A stretch of 64,000 bases of DNA from Tragulus kanchil (lineage: Eukaryota > Chordata > Mammalia > Artiodactyla > Tragulidae): NCBI GenBank assembly GCA_022376925.1, contig JAIOJX010000025.1:95445608-95509607 (forward strand), given 5' to 3'. The stretch's first letter is position 1, and the number at the start of each line of letters is the position of its first letter. The translations under genes and the position numbers were made by a program. Shown piece after piece: positions 45,461 through 56,901 of the stretch. The notes beneath the pieces are model-generated. The model ran no database searches. It saw nothing but the letters and a program-made list of their open reading frames with translations, and was not told where the DNA came from.

Positions 45461-46000
45461 TTTTTTTTTTTAACTTTTTATTTTCACAGACTTGTATCGT
45501 TTACAGATATGTATAATCCAAGATTAGTCATATGTAATTCCTGGACCCCTCCTCCACCCCCCTCCCAGGGCCACCACCCCACCCCTCCAGGCCATTTCAC
45601 CGCGCCCCTGCAGGATCTTCTATTCCCACAGCGCAATGACCATAGCTATCTTTTTCACACATGATAGTATAGGTTTCCATGTTACTCCCACCCACTGCAC
45701 ATTCCCCACAATATCCATGTCTGTTCTCTGTTTTTCCATCACTTCATTGCATGTGTTATCATTACCATCCTCCTGGATTCCACGTATATGTGTTAGTATA
45801 CTGTACTTGTCTTTCTCTTTTTGACTTGTTTTACTTTTTATAATAGGTTCTAGCTCCATACACCTCATTAGGGCTGATTCTTCTGCATTTGTTTTTACAG
45901 CTGAGACGTACTCCATTGTATATATGTACCAGAGCTTTTTTATCCATTCATTCGTCGATGGACATCTGGTTGCTTCCATGTTCTAGATATTGTATAGAGT
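45461..46000 (-). mobile_element. Young 5-prime-truncated L1 LINE with 12-bp TSD
   Basis: Antisense copy of the last 540 bases of an L1: a poly-A tail (T-run 45461-45471), a 3-prime UTR with a G-rich tract (cccctcctccacccccctcc on plus), and an open ORF2 C-terminus (minus 45979-45620, about 119 codons ending at the natural stop). It is flanked by a perfect TSD, tcagcaagactt (45449-45460 and 46001-46012). The open frame, tail and exact TSD mark it as the youngest-looking L1 here. The 3-prime UTR differs from the common cattle L1 ending as I know it. Confidence 0.93.
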
Positions 46001-46012
46001 TCAGCAAGACTT

Positions 46013-46462
46013 CTTGATCACAAGTGGGAACAGAGAAGGCAGAAGGCTAGGAGGCCTGCTAGACTTCTCATTTGATGACATTAGTCGGGGCAAGGTCACT
46101 CAGTGTGACAGAGATCCTGGAGAAGGAGCCACTCGAGCTGAGTTACATCTGAGAGCTCGTGAGAAGAAAAGGCATATCTGAACATTGAATGTTGAGTCTG
46201 AAACACTTCACAAAGGGTGGGATAACCATGATTATTGTCTCATTTCTGAGACTGATTTCTTGTGTGTTCTTTGAGCCTCCGTTTCCTCAACTGTTAAAGG
46301 GGGGGAAACAAAGACAAGATAATAATGCCTTCCTTATACCTCAGAGAGTTGTTGAGAGTTCCCATGGAAGGAACATCAAAGGATTATTTAGAAGCTTTAC
46401 TGAGTTCACTGAGTTTCTTAAGAGAAATTTGCCTCAAAACGACAAAATATTTCAAATGCAGA
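46013..46462. other. Unique-looking spacer, no gene recognised
   Basis: No repeat or coding signal seen. Confidence 0.4.
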
Positions 46463-46672
46463 AGTGTGTGTCAGTCGCTCAGCCGTGTCCAACTCTTTGC
46501 CACCCCATGGGCTGTAGCCCTCTGGGCTTCCCTGTCTATGGAATTCTCCAGACAAGAATACTGGAGTAGGTTGCCGTTTCCTTCTCCGGGGGATCTTCTG
46601 GACCCAGGGATCGAACCCCGGTCTCCTGCACTGCAGGCAGACTTTTTACTGTCTGAGTCACCAGGGTAGCCT
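46463..46672 (-). mobile_element. Bov-tA SINE, antisense
   Basis: gtgtgtcagtcgctcagccg, ccaactctttgccaccccat, gacaagaatactggagtagg, a B-box complement gggatcgaaccccg and the head gtctgagtcaccagggtagc. Well preserved. Confidence 0.93.
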
Positions 46673-47206
46673 TCGTAGACAAGGATTACTTATCAAATCC
46701 TGGATCTGGTGGTGAAGTGTCCAAATCTTTCTTATATCTAGTTCTGCTTGTCACCAAGGGCTATACCCACAAGGTGGCAATTTGTGTTTCTAGAAACTTA
46801 ATCATACTGATATATAATGCCATGTGTGTAGTGATAATGGCTAATATAACTAGGTGCATTTCTGTAAGATTTCTTAATAGTAGATGTATTATAAATCAGA
46901 GATAAATTTTTTCATTTGATACATTTAGTGAGTCAGAAAGAAATCAGAGATGTAATAAGCTATGACTTCTCAGATGTCATTACTTTGATTGTTAAAATCA
47001 GGAATTAATGGTTTTTAGCATAGATGTTATACGATATTATCACAAAAGCATAGATTGTACCAGTTGTAACCAGAGCAATTCACAGTGTGAAATAATTTGT
47101 AAACTATGTGAGACTAAAACCCTAAACACTAAAAATGAAGTGGTATGACTACCTTTCACCACTAGAGAGAAGCAATCCTCTGTAATAAATAAATTGTGTC
47201 CTCGGT
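46673..47206. other. AT-rich spacer, no gene recognised
   Basis: No repeat or coding signal seen. Confidence 0.4.
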
Positions 47207-47410
47207 GGCTGCCCTGGTGGCTCAGACAGTAAAAGATCTGCCTGCAGTGCAGGAGGCTCCGGTTTGATCTCTGGGTCGGGAAGATCCCCTGGAGGAGGAA
47301 ATGGCAAAACACTCTAGTATTCCTGTCTGGAGAATGCCATAGACAAGGGAGCCTGGGCGCTACAGTCCATGGGACTGCAAAGAGTCAGACACAACTGAGT
47401 GACTAACACA
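47207..47410 (+). mobile_element. Bov-tA SINE
   Basis: ggctgccctggtggctcaga, agatctgcctgcagtgcagg, ggtttgatctctgggtcggg and the Bov-A body to gagtcagacacaactgagtg. Well preserved. Confidence 0.93.
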
Positions 47411-48472
47411 CTTGGGGGTGTTATTGCTGGTTGGGCAGGGGGGCCTTAAATGATTGTTCCAACACAAATTCTCTAATATACTAGATTAGAATTTTAAATT
47501 CCAGTCAAAGAAGGAAAGCTCTTTTTATGTTTTATATAGCATTGCTGATGATAAGGATTACATGCATCATTCCTCCGGGGGCTGTTGTAGGATCCCAAAG
47601 GACAGAAACTGATAGAACTTCAGAGGTCTTCCGTCTTACCAGAAATCTATAAAGTAACAGGTGTGAAAGTTTTCCTTTCTAGTCCTTTGGGGAAACAGGC
47701 AGACCTAAAAATTAAAATACTTGGTTAACTGAAAACTCACTAAGTATAAAATAGTACATAAGCAGGGAAATCCTTGTAAGTAACTCCATCAAATTTTTAA
47801 TCCATAAAAAATTCAGTCTTTTTAAAAGTTATTATTATAATAATACATGGCAATAAAATTTGGAAAACAAAAAATCATGAGAAAAAAAGATAAATATATT
47901 AGTGGCCTTTTTATCTATTTTCTTAAGTGGTTACTTTCCTAAGTGACCATATTTAATTAAGATCGTGTCTTAAATCTTTTTTACAGTAAGGAATGGAGGA
48001 TAATGGATAGATAGACAAGAAATATCTCAATAGTTTCCAAATCTGGCTGACAGTCAAAATTACCAAATCAGAATGTATTGATACAGAAGGAGACAAAGAG
48101 GAAGATGGACTCCTGAATGTGTGTGTGTGTGTGTCTGTGCATGTGTGTCTGCATGCATGCAAGTTTGTTAGAGTTGACATGAAGGTGTCATGTAAGATAT
48201 AGAGTATCTGAATGGTTAAAAGCTTTAATGAACCCAAATTGTGGCAACTAAAACTGCCTTTCAAAAAATCATTTTGCACTAGGAAAAATTGTGAAAGACA
48301 TACATTAGACACATTGACAACGTTAAAAATACATTTAGGCCTGTGGTATTTTATTAGAGAAAAACGTTTATTTGAAACTACTCAACTACTAAGAACAATT
48401 TGTCCTTGGAAGTATATAAAGATGAACAGAGCATTAAACAAAGAAACAAAGAATTTTTATACACTAAATCAA
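47411..48472. other. AT-rich spacer with a (GT)n tract at 48117-48150
   Basis: The GT run is imperfect (gtgtctgtgcatgtgtgtct). No gene recognised. Confidence 0.5.
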
Positions 48473-48658
48473 AAGTGAAAGTCACTCAGTTGTGTCTGAT
48501 TCTTTGCAACCCCATGTAGCCTGCCAGGCTCCTCTGTCCGTGGAATTCTCCAGGCAAGAATAGTGGAGTGGGAAGCCATTCCTTTTTTCAGCGGGTTTCC
48601 CAACAAGGTCTCCTGAATTGCAGTCAGAATCTTTACCAGCTGAGCCACCAAAGACCCT
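48473..48658 (-). mobile_element. Bov-tA SINE, antisense
   Basis: gtgaaagtcactcagttgtg, ctcctctgtccgtggaattc, and the head ctttaccagctgagccacca. The middle shows small deletions. Confidence 0.9.
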
Positions 48659-49361
48659 CACAGCAAAAACAAACAAACAAGATGCACCTTACAGCATTTC
48701 TCAGACTTGTGACATATCACAAGGAAGTTTATTCTCCATGAAGATAAAATGGAAACTTCAAAAATATTTTGAAAAAAGAGCAATGACTCTAAGAATTGAT
48801 TCTCTGAAAAGATAAACAAAATTGATAAACCTTTATCCAGACTCTCTGAGGAAAGAGAGTGCCCACTATGATGTATACTGAAACTGTCAGTTACGTTAAT
48901 TTAAAAAAAAAAAAAAAAGAAAGAAAAACAACTACTGTGGGATTCAGACACTACTGAGCCACTGAAGATTTAAGAGATGTTTAAGGGTAGTCATGATCAT
49001 TATCAACAGTTCAGGAGATATATGGGGGCAGACAGGCCAGAATTCCAAAGGTTTCTCCTAGAGAGAAACTAGCTTAAGAGATTCATAGTTTAAGAGAGTC
49101 ATAGTTGAGACCTGGATTACGTATGAAAGGGAGAGGATCTTTATCATTCACCAGCAGCCAACACAGCATTCATGCCAGGAGCTTCTGAGAAACAAGTCCA
49201 ATGCTGCATTGCCAGTAAGGAATCTTGACCTGCCTCCACAGTAGTCCAGCTCAGATATATCCAGGGACCAGAGAGGCTAAAAAAAGTCTTTTCTGGGGGC
49301 CAAAAAGAAGTCAGGGTTTCTGAAATAAGCAATGCTGTTATCAATGCTATCCATAGAGCAG
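48659..49361. other. Spacer with weak L1-like phrases, no gene
   Basis: 48740-48920 recalls L1 internal sequence (gattctctgaaaagataaac, then a poly-A at 48902). The remainder is unclassified. Confidence 0.35.
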
Positions 49362-49500
49362 CAGCAGCAGCATCACTAAGAACTTGTTAGAAATGCAGAA
49401 TTTCAGGTCTCACCCAAGATCAGTTGAATCATATCCTGCATTTTACAAGCTGCTGCCCCTGCCCCATCAATTCTATATACTTGAAGTTAGGTCTTCTCAA
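49362..49500 (+). mobile_element. MER5-like hAT fragment
   Basis: agcagcagcatcactaagaa, cttgttagaaatgcagaatt, tcaggtctcacccaagatca and gttgaatcatatcctgcatt follow the MER5A/B order, a non-autonomous hAT-Charlie element. The terminal inverted end is not clear. Confidence 0.6.
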
Positions 49501-50019
49501 CCACCTACTTGGTAGTTGGATGAGTGAGTGGTGAGTGAACGGCAACAAGCATGACCAAGACACACTTGTTAACTCATAAACTTAGAAGGACCTTCAGCCC
49601 GGGGATTCAGATGTAAAGCGCAGAATTATCTGAATCTATAGATTTATCAAATACTTCCAAGAGATAAGGAGAGTACCCAGATCTTAAAGTTATATTTTTA
49701 TTCATTGTTGGCATTGACAAAGATGAAATAAGTCTAGTTTTGACAAACTCACTTCTCAGAGGCAAGGTAAAATAACCCCTCAGCTCTAAGAAAATCATGA
49801 CTACGCCACGTGCGGGGCCCACAGCATTCTGGGCCCTCACCACTCTCTCACACATACCTTCTTCCTTGAGTCTAATCCTTGCGTAGATTCAACCAGCCTC
49901 CATTTTCACAACTTTTGTTTTGCTGTATCCTACTCAGGCTGTTGGGTGTTTATTTTCTAACTTTAGAACCAGATTCTATGGGACCAAGTAAAATACATTT
50001 TGATAGTTTTCAAATTTTA
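49501..50019. other. Spacer without recognised gene
   Basis: No coding or repeat signal that I can name. Confidence 0.4.
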
Positions 50020-50205
50020 GACTCACTTAGAAAGCTTTTTTAAAAAACAAACAAAAAAACCCATAAACTTTTGCTTAACATTCTCAGAGGCTCTGATTCT
50101 GAGGGTCTGGGTTGGGACCTGGAAATATACATTTTTAACAAGTATCCCAGGGGAGTTTTCCAAACATGAACCACAATCACATTTTGAGAATGGTGGGTCT
50201 GGTTG
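50020..50205 (+). mobile_element. MER5-like hAT fragment, second
   Basis: gactcacttagaaagctttt, ctctgattctgagggtctgg, gttgggacctggaaatatac and cacattttgagaatggtggg resemble a MER5A-type element. Confidence 0.5.
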
Positions 50206-50649
50206 TTATTGATCACTTCATACGCATACACAGACTGAGACAGGCTGGGACCTTGCACCTTTGGCTACAGCGCTTGCACTTGAACAAACCTCTCCTCCAG
50301 CAACAAAATACAAAGCAACTATAAGGGACTAAAAATAACTGCATGCATGCAAGTTGAGACAGAAAGATACATAAGACCAAAAAACGTAATTGCCAGTTCT
50401 AGGAGCTGGGAAGGAAAACAGGGTGTTGGCACCAGAAGCAGGGTACTGAGCATGCCCCCTGCACACAGTACCACCAGAGAGGTAGGCAAACCGCCTAAGT
50501 CACCCCTCCGGCCTGACCCCTGGACGTAATCCTACTTTCATCCCATATAAGGAACACGCTCACTCCATCCCCGCTCCCAGGGGATGAGCAAGTCCCGAAA
50601 GCCTTGACTGAATTTCTTGTCTGGCCCCTCAACAATTTCTGTTGACTGA
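50206..50649. other. Spacer without recognised gene
   Basis: A short open frame (50347-50529) has no known domain. Confidence 0.4.
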
Positions 50650-50730
50650 AGTGAAAGTGTCAGTCACTGAGCCATGTTTGACCCTTTGCGACCCCATGGA
50701 CTGTAGCCTACCAGGATCGTCTGTCCATGA
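50650..50730 (-). mobile_element. Bov-A/Bov-tA 3-prime fragment, antisense
   Basis: gaaagtgtcagtcactgagc, ctttgcgaccccatggactg and tcgtctgtccatga: only the last 80 bases of the SINE body, a strong 5-prime truncation. Confidence 0.85.
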
Positions 50731-51047
50731 CTTACTATTTATTGGGGAAGGCCAAGAATCCTGGTCAGTATCAAGATCACCTTCTAAGGAGTAACAATGG
50801 GTTAATTAGAACAGTTTCAGATGTGTACTGGCTTTACAAGCACTTCTGATGACAGTGAAATCCAGATGAGCTAGGGTACAACTTAGAAAAAATTGCCTAG
50901 TGAACCATAGCCAAGAAGATGCTTCTCTGGCAGGATGTGTCCTGAAATTGAGTACCTGCCACCCAAGAAGGAGAACAGTGACTCACAGTACCACCCATTT
51001 GGGAATGATAAAATTGAGGAAAGAATTTCATTTAACACAGAGAAACA

Positions 51048-51310
51048 GGGCTTTTCTGGTGGTCCAGTGGGTAAAGAGTTCGCCCTGCAGTGCAAGGGGC
51101 ACCAGTTCGATCCCTGGCCCGGGAGCATCTCACGTGTCGCAGAGCAGCTGGACTGGAGTGTCCAATTGCGAGCCAGCGCTCTGGAGCACATGCACCCAGG
51201 AGCCAGTGCTCTGCAACGAGAGAGGCCACTGCGATGGGAGGCCCACACGGGCCAAAGAATAAAGACGGATGAAAATGAATGGTGACTTAGAGGCAAAAAA
51301 AAAAAACAAA
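51048..51310 (+). mobile_element. CHR-like SINE, long-body type, variant tail
   Basis: Head gggcttttctggtggtccag and a standard body. The end reads gaatggtgacttagaggc in place of the usual ccaatagaagtggcc, then an A-rich tail. Its end differs from every other copy here. Confidence 0.9.
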
Positions 51311-51851
51311 AAAACAAAACAGATAAACATCAGTACAAATGTGAACTCTTAACTAGATAAGGTTAGCCCTGAAACGTAAGAAATTTTATATTTTCCAGTA
51401 ATTATGTATGTTAGAAGCAGTGCGTTGTACAATTATGCAGTTAATACTGTGATTTTAAGGGTATTATAAAGCTGTCACAATTATTGGACAAAGGAAAACA
51501 CAACCAAGTTTGTTGCAGGTGTTTGGTGATTAAGCCAGAATGCCTCTCAGTTACTAGAGAAGGAGTAGGTGACATTTAATGGCATTACACCTCACTTGAG
51601 TGCACGTGCAAACACACATGGCTGCTGTGTAACAAGAAATGTGATGGCACAGCAGGTCAGGGGCATCAATGACACTCACTGTGATAATGAAAGCATGCTA
51701 AATTCTAAATTCTCTGCTTCAAGTGCTCACCTTTAAAATACAGAAGACACATGGTAATTGCTAACTTCAGTTGGGCTCTTAAAACATGCAAAACTGTACT
51801 CAAAGTATTTTATCTGTATTGATTAATTTAACTCTCAAAACAACTGTAGGA

Positions 51852-52144
51852 GGGCTTCCCTGGTGGTCCAGTCGGTAAGGACACCACCTTGCAGTGCAAG
51901 GGGCACCAGTTCGATCCCTGGTGTGAGAAGATACCATGGGGCTGAGCGGCTAGACCCATGTGTCCAACTACCAAGCTGGAGCTCTGGAGCACATGCGCCC
52001 AGAAGCCAGTGCTCTGCAAGGAGAGAGGCCACTGCAATGGGAGGCCCCCACAGGCCAAAGAACAAAGATGAAAATAAATGAAAGACCAATAGAAGTGGCC
52101 AAAAAAAAAAAAATTTGTAAAAAAAAAAAAACAAGAAAAAAAAC
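51852..52144 (+). mobile_element. CHR-like SINE with 9-bp TSD (unit VIII copy A)
   Basis: Complete head, body and two-part A-rich tail. Flanked by actgtagga at 51843-51851 and 52145-52153. Confidence 0.92.
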
Positions 52145-52264
52145 ACTGTAGGAAATGGGTATACTCTTATTCCCACTTACAATGAGAAAATGGAGGCAAA
52201 AAAAAAAAACATTGAATAACACAAGGCCCACCAGGAACTAGCTACAGGCAGTTTGTCTCTAGAC

Positions 52265-52435
52265 TCCAGTTTTCATTTTGCATTGTTTATAACTGGTTTA
52301 TAAACCAGTATTTACTTATTCTAGATACAAATCCTTTGCTGATTGCATGAATAGCAAATGCCTTTTCCCCTACTGTGGTTTGCTTTTCACTCTCTTTTTT
52401 TGGTTTGTTTTTCTTTCATTTTTTATTGTTTGGTC
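52265..52435 (-). mobile_element. L1 LINE fragment, antisense (unit VIII copy A)
   Basis: tacaaatcctttgctgattg, caaatgccttttcccctact, and gtttgcttttcactctcttt follow the antisense order of an L1 3-prime-side region. It is repeated at 53493-53663. Confidence 0.6.
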
Positions 52436-53078
52436 TGAAATAACATACATAAAGGAATGGAATAACCTAAATATGAAAGGTTTTAAAATATGAAGCCAAA
52501 GGAAGACATAGTGACTAAGAATGGAAACGGGAAGGAAAAAAATGCCCTTAGCTGCTTCAAGCACAAAAATTACTGAAAAATCTACATTGTGGTTAAAGGG
52601 AAGCATTTAGGCATGGTGGGAGAAACAGTCATCTATAGTAAAAAACAACATAAGCCTAGTTGTGCAGTTAATACTGTGATTTTAAGGGTATTATAAAGCT
52701 GTCACAATTATTGGACAAAGGAAAACACAACCAAGTTTGTTGCAGGTGTTTGGTGATTAAGCCAGAATGCCTCTCAGTTACTAGAGAAGGAGTAGGTGAC
52801 ATTTAATGGCATTACACCTCACTTGAGTGCACGTGCAAACACACATGGCTGCTGTGTAACAAGAAATGTGATGGCACAGCAGGTCAGGGGCATCAATGAC
52901 ACTCACTGTGATAATGAAAGCATGCTAAATTCTAAATTCTCTGCTTCAAGTGCTCACCTTTAAAATACAGAAGACACATGGTAATTGCTAACTTCAGTTG
53001 GGCTCTTAAAACATGCAAAACTGTACTCAAAGTATTTTATCTGTATTGATTAATTTAACTCTCAAAACAACTGTAGGA

Positions 53079-53373
53079 GGGCTTCCCTGGTGGTCCAGTC
53101 GGTAAGGACACCACCTTGCAGTGCAAGGGGCACCAGTTCGATCCCTGGTCTGGGAAGATACCATGGGCCGCTGAGCGGCTAGACCCATGTGTCCAACTAC
53201 CAAGCTGGAGCTCTGGAGCACATGCGCCCAGAAGCCAGTGCTCTGCAAGGAGAGAGGCCACTGCAATGGGAGGCCCCCACAGGCCAAAGAACAAAGATGA
53301 AAATAAATGAAAGACCAATAGAAGTGGCCAAAAAAAAAAAAATTTGTAAAAAAAAAAAAACAAGAAAAAAAAC
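53079..53373 (+). mobile_element. CHR-like SINE (unit VIII copy B)
   Basis: A duplicate of 51852-52144 with a cleaner body (tctgggaagataccatgggc). The same TSD, actgtagga, is present. Confidence 0.92.
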
Positions 53374-53492
53374 ACTGTAGGAAATGGGTATACTCTTATT
53401 CCCACTTACAATGAGAAAATGGAGGCAAAAAAAAAAAACATTGAATAACACAAGGCCCACCAGGAACTAGCTACAGGCAGTTTGTCTCTAGA

Positions 53493-53663
53493 CTCCAGTT
53501 TTCATTTTGCATTGTTTATAACTGGTTTATAAACCAGTATTTACTTATTCTAGATACAAATCCTTTGCTGATTGCATGAATAGCAAATGCCTTTTCCCCT
53601 ACTGTGGTTTGCTTTTCACTCTCTTTTTTTGGTTTGTTTTTCTTTCATTTTTTATTGTTTGGT
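53493..53663 (-). mobile_element. L1 LINE fragment, antisense (unit VIII copy B)
   Basis: A duplicate of 52265-52435. Confidence 0.6.
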
Positions 53664-53897
53664 CTGAAATAACATACATAAAGGAATGGAATAACCTAAA
53701 TATGAAAGGTTTTAAAATATGAAGCCAAAGGAAGACATAGTGACTAAGAATGGAAACGGGAAGGAAAAAAATGCCCTTAGCTGCTTCAAGCACAAAAATT
53801 ACTGAAAAAATCTAGATTGTGGTTAAAGGGAAGCATTTAGGCATGGTGGGAGAAACAGTCATCTATAGTAAAAAACTACAACATAAGCCTAGTTGTG

Positions 53898-54387
53898 GCC
53901 CAATGAGCTGTGTTATGGTGGGAGAATCATGTGGACTTTCTGGACCTTCTCACTCTCATTTCTGTAAGAAAGAGTTTGAAATTGACCCTGCAAAAATATG
54001 GATGGCAGCAATTATAAATGCAGAGAACACTTAAATGTAATTATCATTGTTCTATAGAGCAAGTGACCCACTACAGGTGTCACATAGATTTGACATTTTT
54101 ACTTTAAAATATATTTTAAATTTTATTTCATTATGTGTATATTCATTTTAATCTGAAGTAATGTTTGATTACTTTACAAATAATGAATAAAATATTCCAG
54201 GAAGATTCTTTATATCTTTTTTGTAGATTTGCCTGTTTCCAGCATATTTCTCTACGTTTAAGAAAAATACTAGATATTATTTTGTTCCTTTTTCACTCTA
54301 CAAAGTCTGTGAGATTCCAACATGCTAATTCTAGCTTCCAGTAATAGACTTGAGAAAAATATAAATTGATTATTTATCAAAAAATCA
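53898..54387. other. AT-rich spacer, no gene recognised
   Basis: No coding or repeat signal that I can name. Confidence 0.4.
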
Positions 54388-54659
54388 GGGCTTCCCTGGT
54401 GGTCCAGTGGGCAAGGACATCACCTTGCAGTGCAAGGGGCACCAGCCCGACCCCCGGCCCGGGAAGACCCCACGCGCTGCAGAACGGCCGGACCAATGTA
54501 TCCAACTACTGAGCCAGAGCTCTGGAGCGCATGCACCCAAAGCCAGTGCTCTGCAGCGAGAGAGGCCACCGCGATGGGAGGCCCACAAAGACAAAGGAAC
54601 AAAGATGGACGAAAGTAGACAAATAAAAGACCAATAGAAGTGGCAAAAAAAAAAAAAAA
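54388..54659 (+). mobile_element. CHR-like SINE, long-body type, GC-rich head
   Basis: gggcttccctggtggtccag, body with ccccggcccgggaagacccc, end ccaatagaagtggc and A17. Many C/G states kept at CpG sites in the head. It is followed at once by another SINE. Confidence 0.92.
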
Positions 54660-54670
54660 AGATTACTGTT

Positions 54671-54945
54671 GGGGCTTCCCTGGAGGTCCAGTGAGTGAAG
54701 AGTCTGTCTTGCAGTGAGGGGGGCACCGGTTCAGTCCCTGGCCCGGGAGGATCCCATGTGCCGTGAAGCAGCTGGACTGGTGTGTCCAACTGGGAGCCGG
54801 TGCTCTGCAGGGCATGTGCTTAGAGCCGGTGCTCTGCAGCGAGAAAGGCCACTGCAAAGGGAGGCTCACACAGGCCAAGGAATAAACATGGATGAAAATC
54901 AATCAATAAAAAAACAATAAAAAAGGCCAAAATTAAAAAAAAAAA
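54671..54945 (+). mobile_element. CHR-like SINE, second type (caataaaaaaacaataaaaa tail)
   Basis: ggggcttccctggaggtcca, a shorter middle (gccggtgctctgcagggcat), and a tail like the SINEs at 2014 and 18755 (aataaaaaaggcc). Possible short TSD tactgtt on both sides. Confidence 0.9.
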
Positions 54946-55037
54946 GTACTGTTTTCACTGCTAGTTGTGATTATTCTTTGACTACTAAAGGGCAATTTTT
55001 AGAGATATTAGGAAAAAAGACTACATGGTATCACTGA

Positions 55038-55083
55038 TTTTTTTTTTTTTTTTTTGCCACTTCTATTGGTCTTTTATGTGCTT
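55038..55083 (-). mobile_element. Extreme 3-prime fragment of a CHR-like SINE
   Basis: T-run followed by gccacttctattggtctttt: the last 30 bases of the long-body SINE plus its A-tail, antisense. The tail is intact and the 5-prime side is missing, as in incomplete L1-driven reverse transcription. Confidence 0.85.
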
Positions 55084-55440
55084 TTCACTCTTAATGTGTT
55101 TTTATTGAACAAGAGTTCTTCATTTTACTGTAATTGAATTCATCAACCATTTCCTTTATTTTTAGCACCCTACCTAGGCTCTATTTAAGAAATCTTTGCC
55201 TATCATCAAAGTCATGAAAATAGTCTCCTATTGTTATCTCTTACAAGTTCTATTATTTTATCGTTCTCATTTACTTGGAAAAGATTTTTGCATTTAACAT
55301 AAGGTACAGATCAAAACTCACTTTTACCCATACAGATATACAGTTCACGCAGCTTCATTTATTAAACTCAAAAGACTTTGTTTATTAAAAAGACTCTTCT
55401 TTGTCCATTGTTCCCCAGTTCTACTTTTATAATAAAGAAA
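55084..55440 (-). mobile_element. L1 LINE fragment, antisense
   Basis: aattgaattcatcaaccatt, tatttaagaaatctttgcct, ggaaaagatttttgcattta and ttgtccattgttccccagtt match the antisense order of L1. Confidence 0.7.
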
Positions 55441-55546
55441 GTGTTCACCTAAGAATGTTAATTCATTTAAAAATATCCAATTGGCATAATTAGTGCATAA
55501 ACTGAATTATACTGGAATACCTTTTAAAAAAAATTTGTTTTTAAAT

Positions 55547-55782
55547 CCATTTATTTTTCATCCATCTTTATTTTTTGGCATGTGTGGGCTTCCCATCGCC
55601 CTGGCCTCTCTCCTTGCAGAGCACAGCTCTGGGCACACGCGCTCCAGAGCGCTGGCTCGTAATTGGACACACCCGGTCCAGATGCTCCATGGCACGTGGG
55701 ATCTTCCCAGGCCAGGGATCGAACTGGTGCCCCTTGCACTGCAAGGCGGACTCTTTACCCACTGGACCACCAGGGAAGCCCT
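55547..55782 (-). mobile_element. CHR-like SINE, antisense (unit IX copy A)
   Basis: The tail begins ttatttttcatccatcttta, the body is somewhat shortened, and the head ends at ccaccagggaagccc. Well preserved B-box complement gggatcgaactgg. Confidence 0.92.
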
Positions 55783-56570
55783 ACTTTTTTATATATTAGA
55801 AGATTTTACTAAAAACCTGATCACAACATTCTGATTCCATGCATATTCTAAATTTGGACATATGCCTCTAGCAGAGATGGTGAAACATCATATACTGTAC
55901 AGGATACATGCAATGTTACATTGTATCTATATTCTATTCCAGAGCTTTCCAAATTGATGTGAAGAGAAAATTGTTCTTTGGGGGGGGGGTCGGGGAAGTG
56001 AGAGGAGTATTTAGAAATATATGCGGAATGCAAAATAAAATTAATCCTTTACCACATAAACTCATATGTTCAAGCCACAGAATGTGACTAGCTTATTTTC
56101 CATCCTGGGATTTTTCTAAACTTTTAATGTGCTAATAACTAGGGTGTGCCACATTAATAAGCATTTCCCAGGCTTGTGTGACCACAAAGTTCTTTGATGT
56201 AAAAAAACTTCACTCTCAGCCCAGCCTTCATTCACTGTTTAGTCAAGAGAAGAGAAGCCATTAAATTTGTGCCATAAAACCCATAAAGCCACTTGTATCT
56301 GACCTCACACCTTCTCCCGCAGGTAACTAGTGCACACCCTCCAGTGGAAGGAGTGTCTCTTTACCTTGCGCCATGTTCACTTGCTTCCTCTGGACTCAGC
56401 TCTCTCCTCTGCATCCATCCCCTTTCTTGCAGTTGGTTCCTCCTTGATAAAATCAAAATAGACTTTTCATTGCCTAACGTTTTTTTTGGAAAAAAAAATA
56501 CCATGAGAAATTTAAAACAGTACAGCTTTTCTGGAAACTAGTTCAACATTTCCTAAAAAAATGAAATATA
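55783..56570. other. Unclassified sequence within unit IX
   Basis: No gene recognised. It is duplicated at 56902-57690. Confidence 0.4.
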
Positions 56571-56573
56571 CAT

Positions 56574-56662
56574 GTTTCATTGTTGTTCAGTTGCTAAGTC
56601 ATATCTCTTTGCAGCGTTATGGACTACAGCATACCAGGGTTCCCTGTCCTCACCATCTCCCA
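56574..56662 (-). mobile_element. BovB (RTE) LINE 3-prime end, cut by the duplication junction
   Basis: gtttcattgttgttcagttg, gttatggactacagcatacc and ctcaccatctcccagagg: the reverse complement of the BovB end. It breaks off where duplication IX re-enters the SINE. Confidence 0.85.
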
Positions 56663-56676
56663 GAGGATTTCCCTTC

Positions 56677-56901
56677 TCATCCATCTTTATTTTTTGGCAT
56701 GTGTGGGCTTCCCATCGCCCTGGCCTCTCTCCTTGCAGAGCACAGCTCTGGGCACACGCGCTCCAGAGCGCTGGCTCGTAATTGGACACACCCGGTCCAG
56801 ATGCTCCATGGCACGTGGGATCTTCCCAGGCCAGGGATCGAACTGGTGCCCCTTGCACTGCAAGGCGGACTCTTTACCCACTGGACCACCAGGGAAGCCC
56901 T
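56677..56901 (-). mobile_element. CHR-like SINE, antisense (unit IX copy B)
   Basis: A duplicate of 55558-55782. It lacks the first tail bases because the junction falls in the tail. Confidence 0.9.

Larger units (their letters stand above)
51436..53897. repeat. Tandem duplication VIII (unit about 1227-1229 bp)
   Basis: 51436-52662 recurs at 52663-53897. The first copy ends at gttgtg and jumps back to cagttaatactg, with a 2-base overlap. Differences include several in the SINE at 51852 (tggtgtgagaagata against tggtctgggaagata) and a missing base triplet near 52646. Confidence 0.93.
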
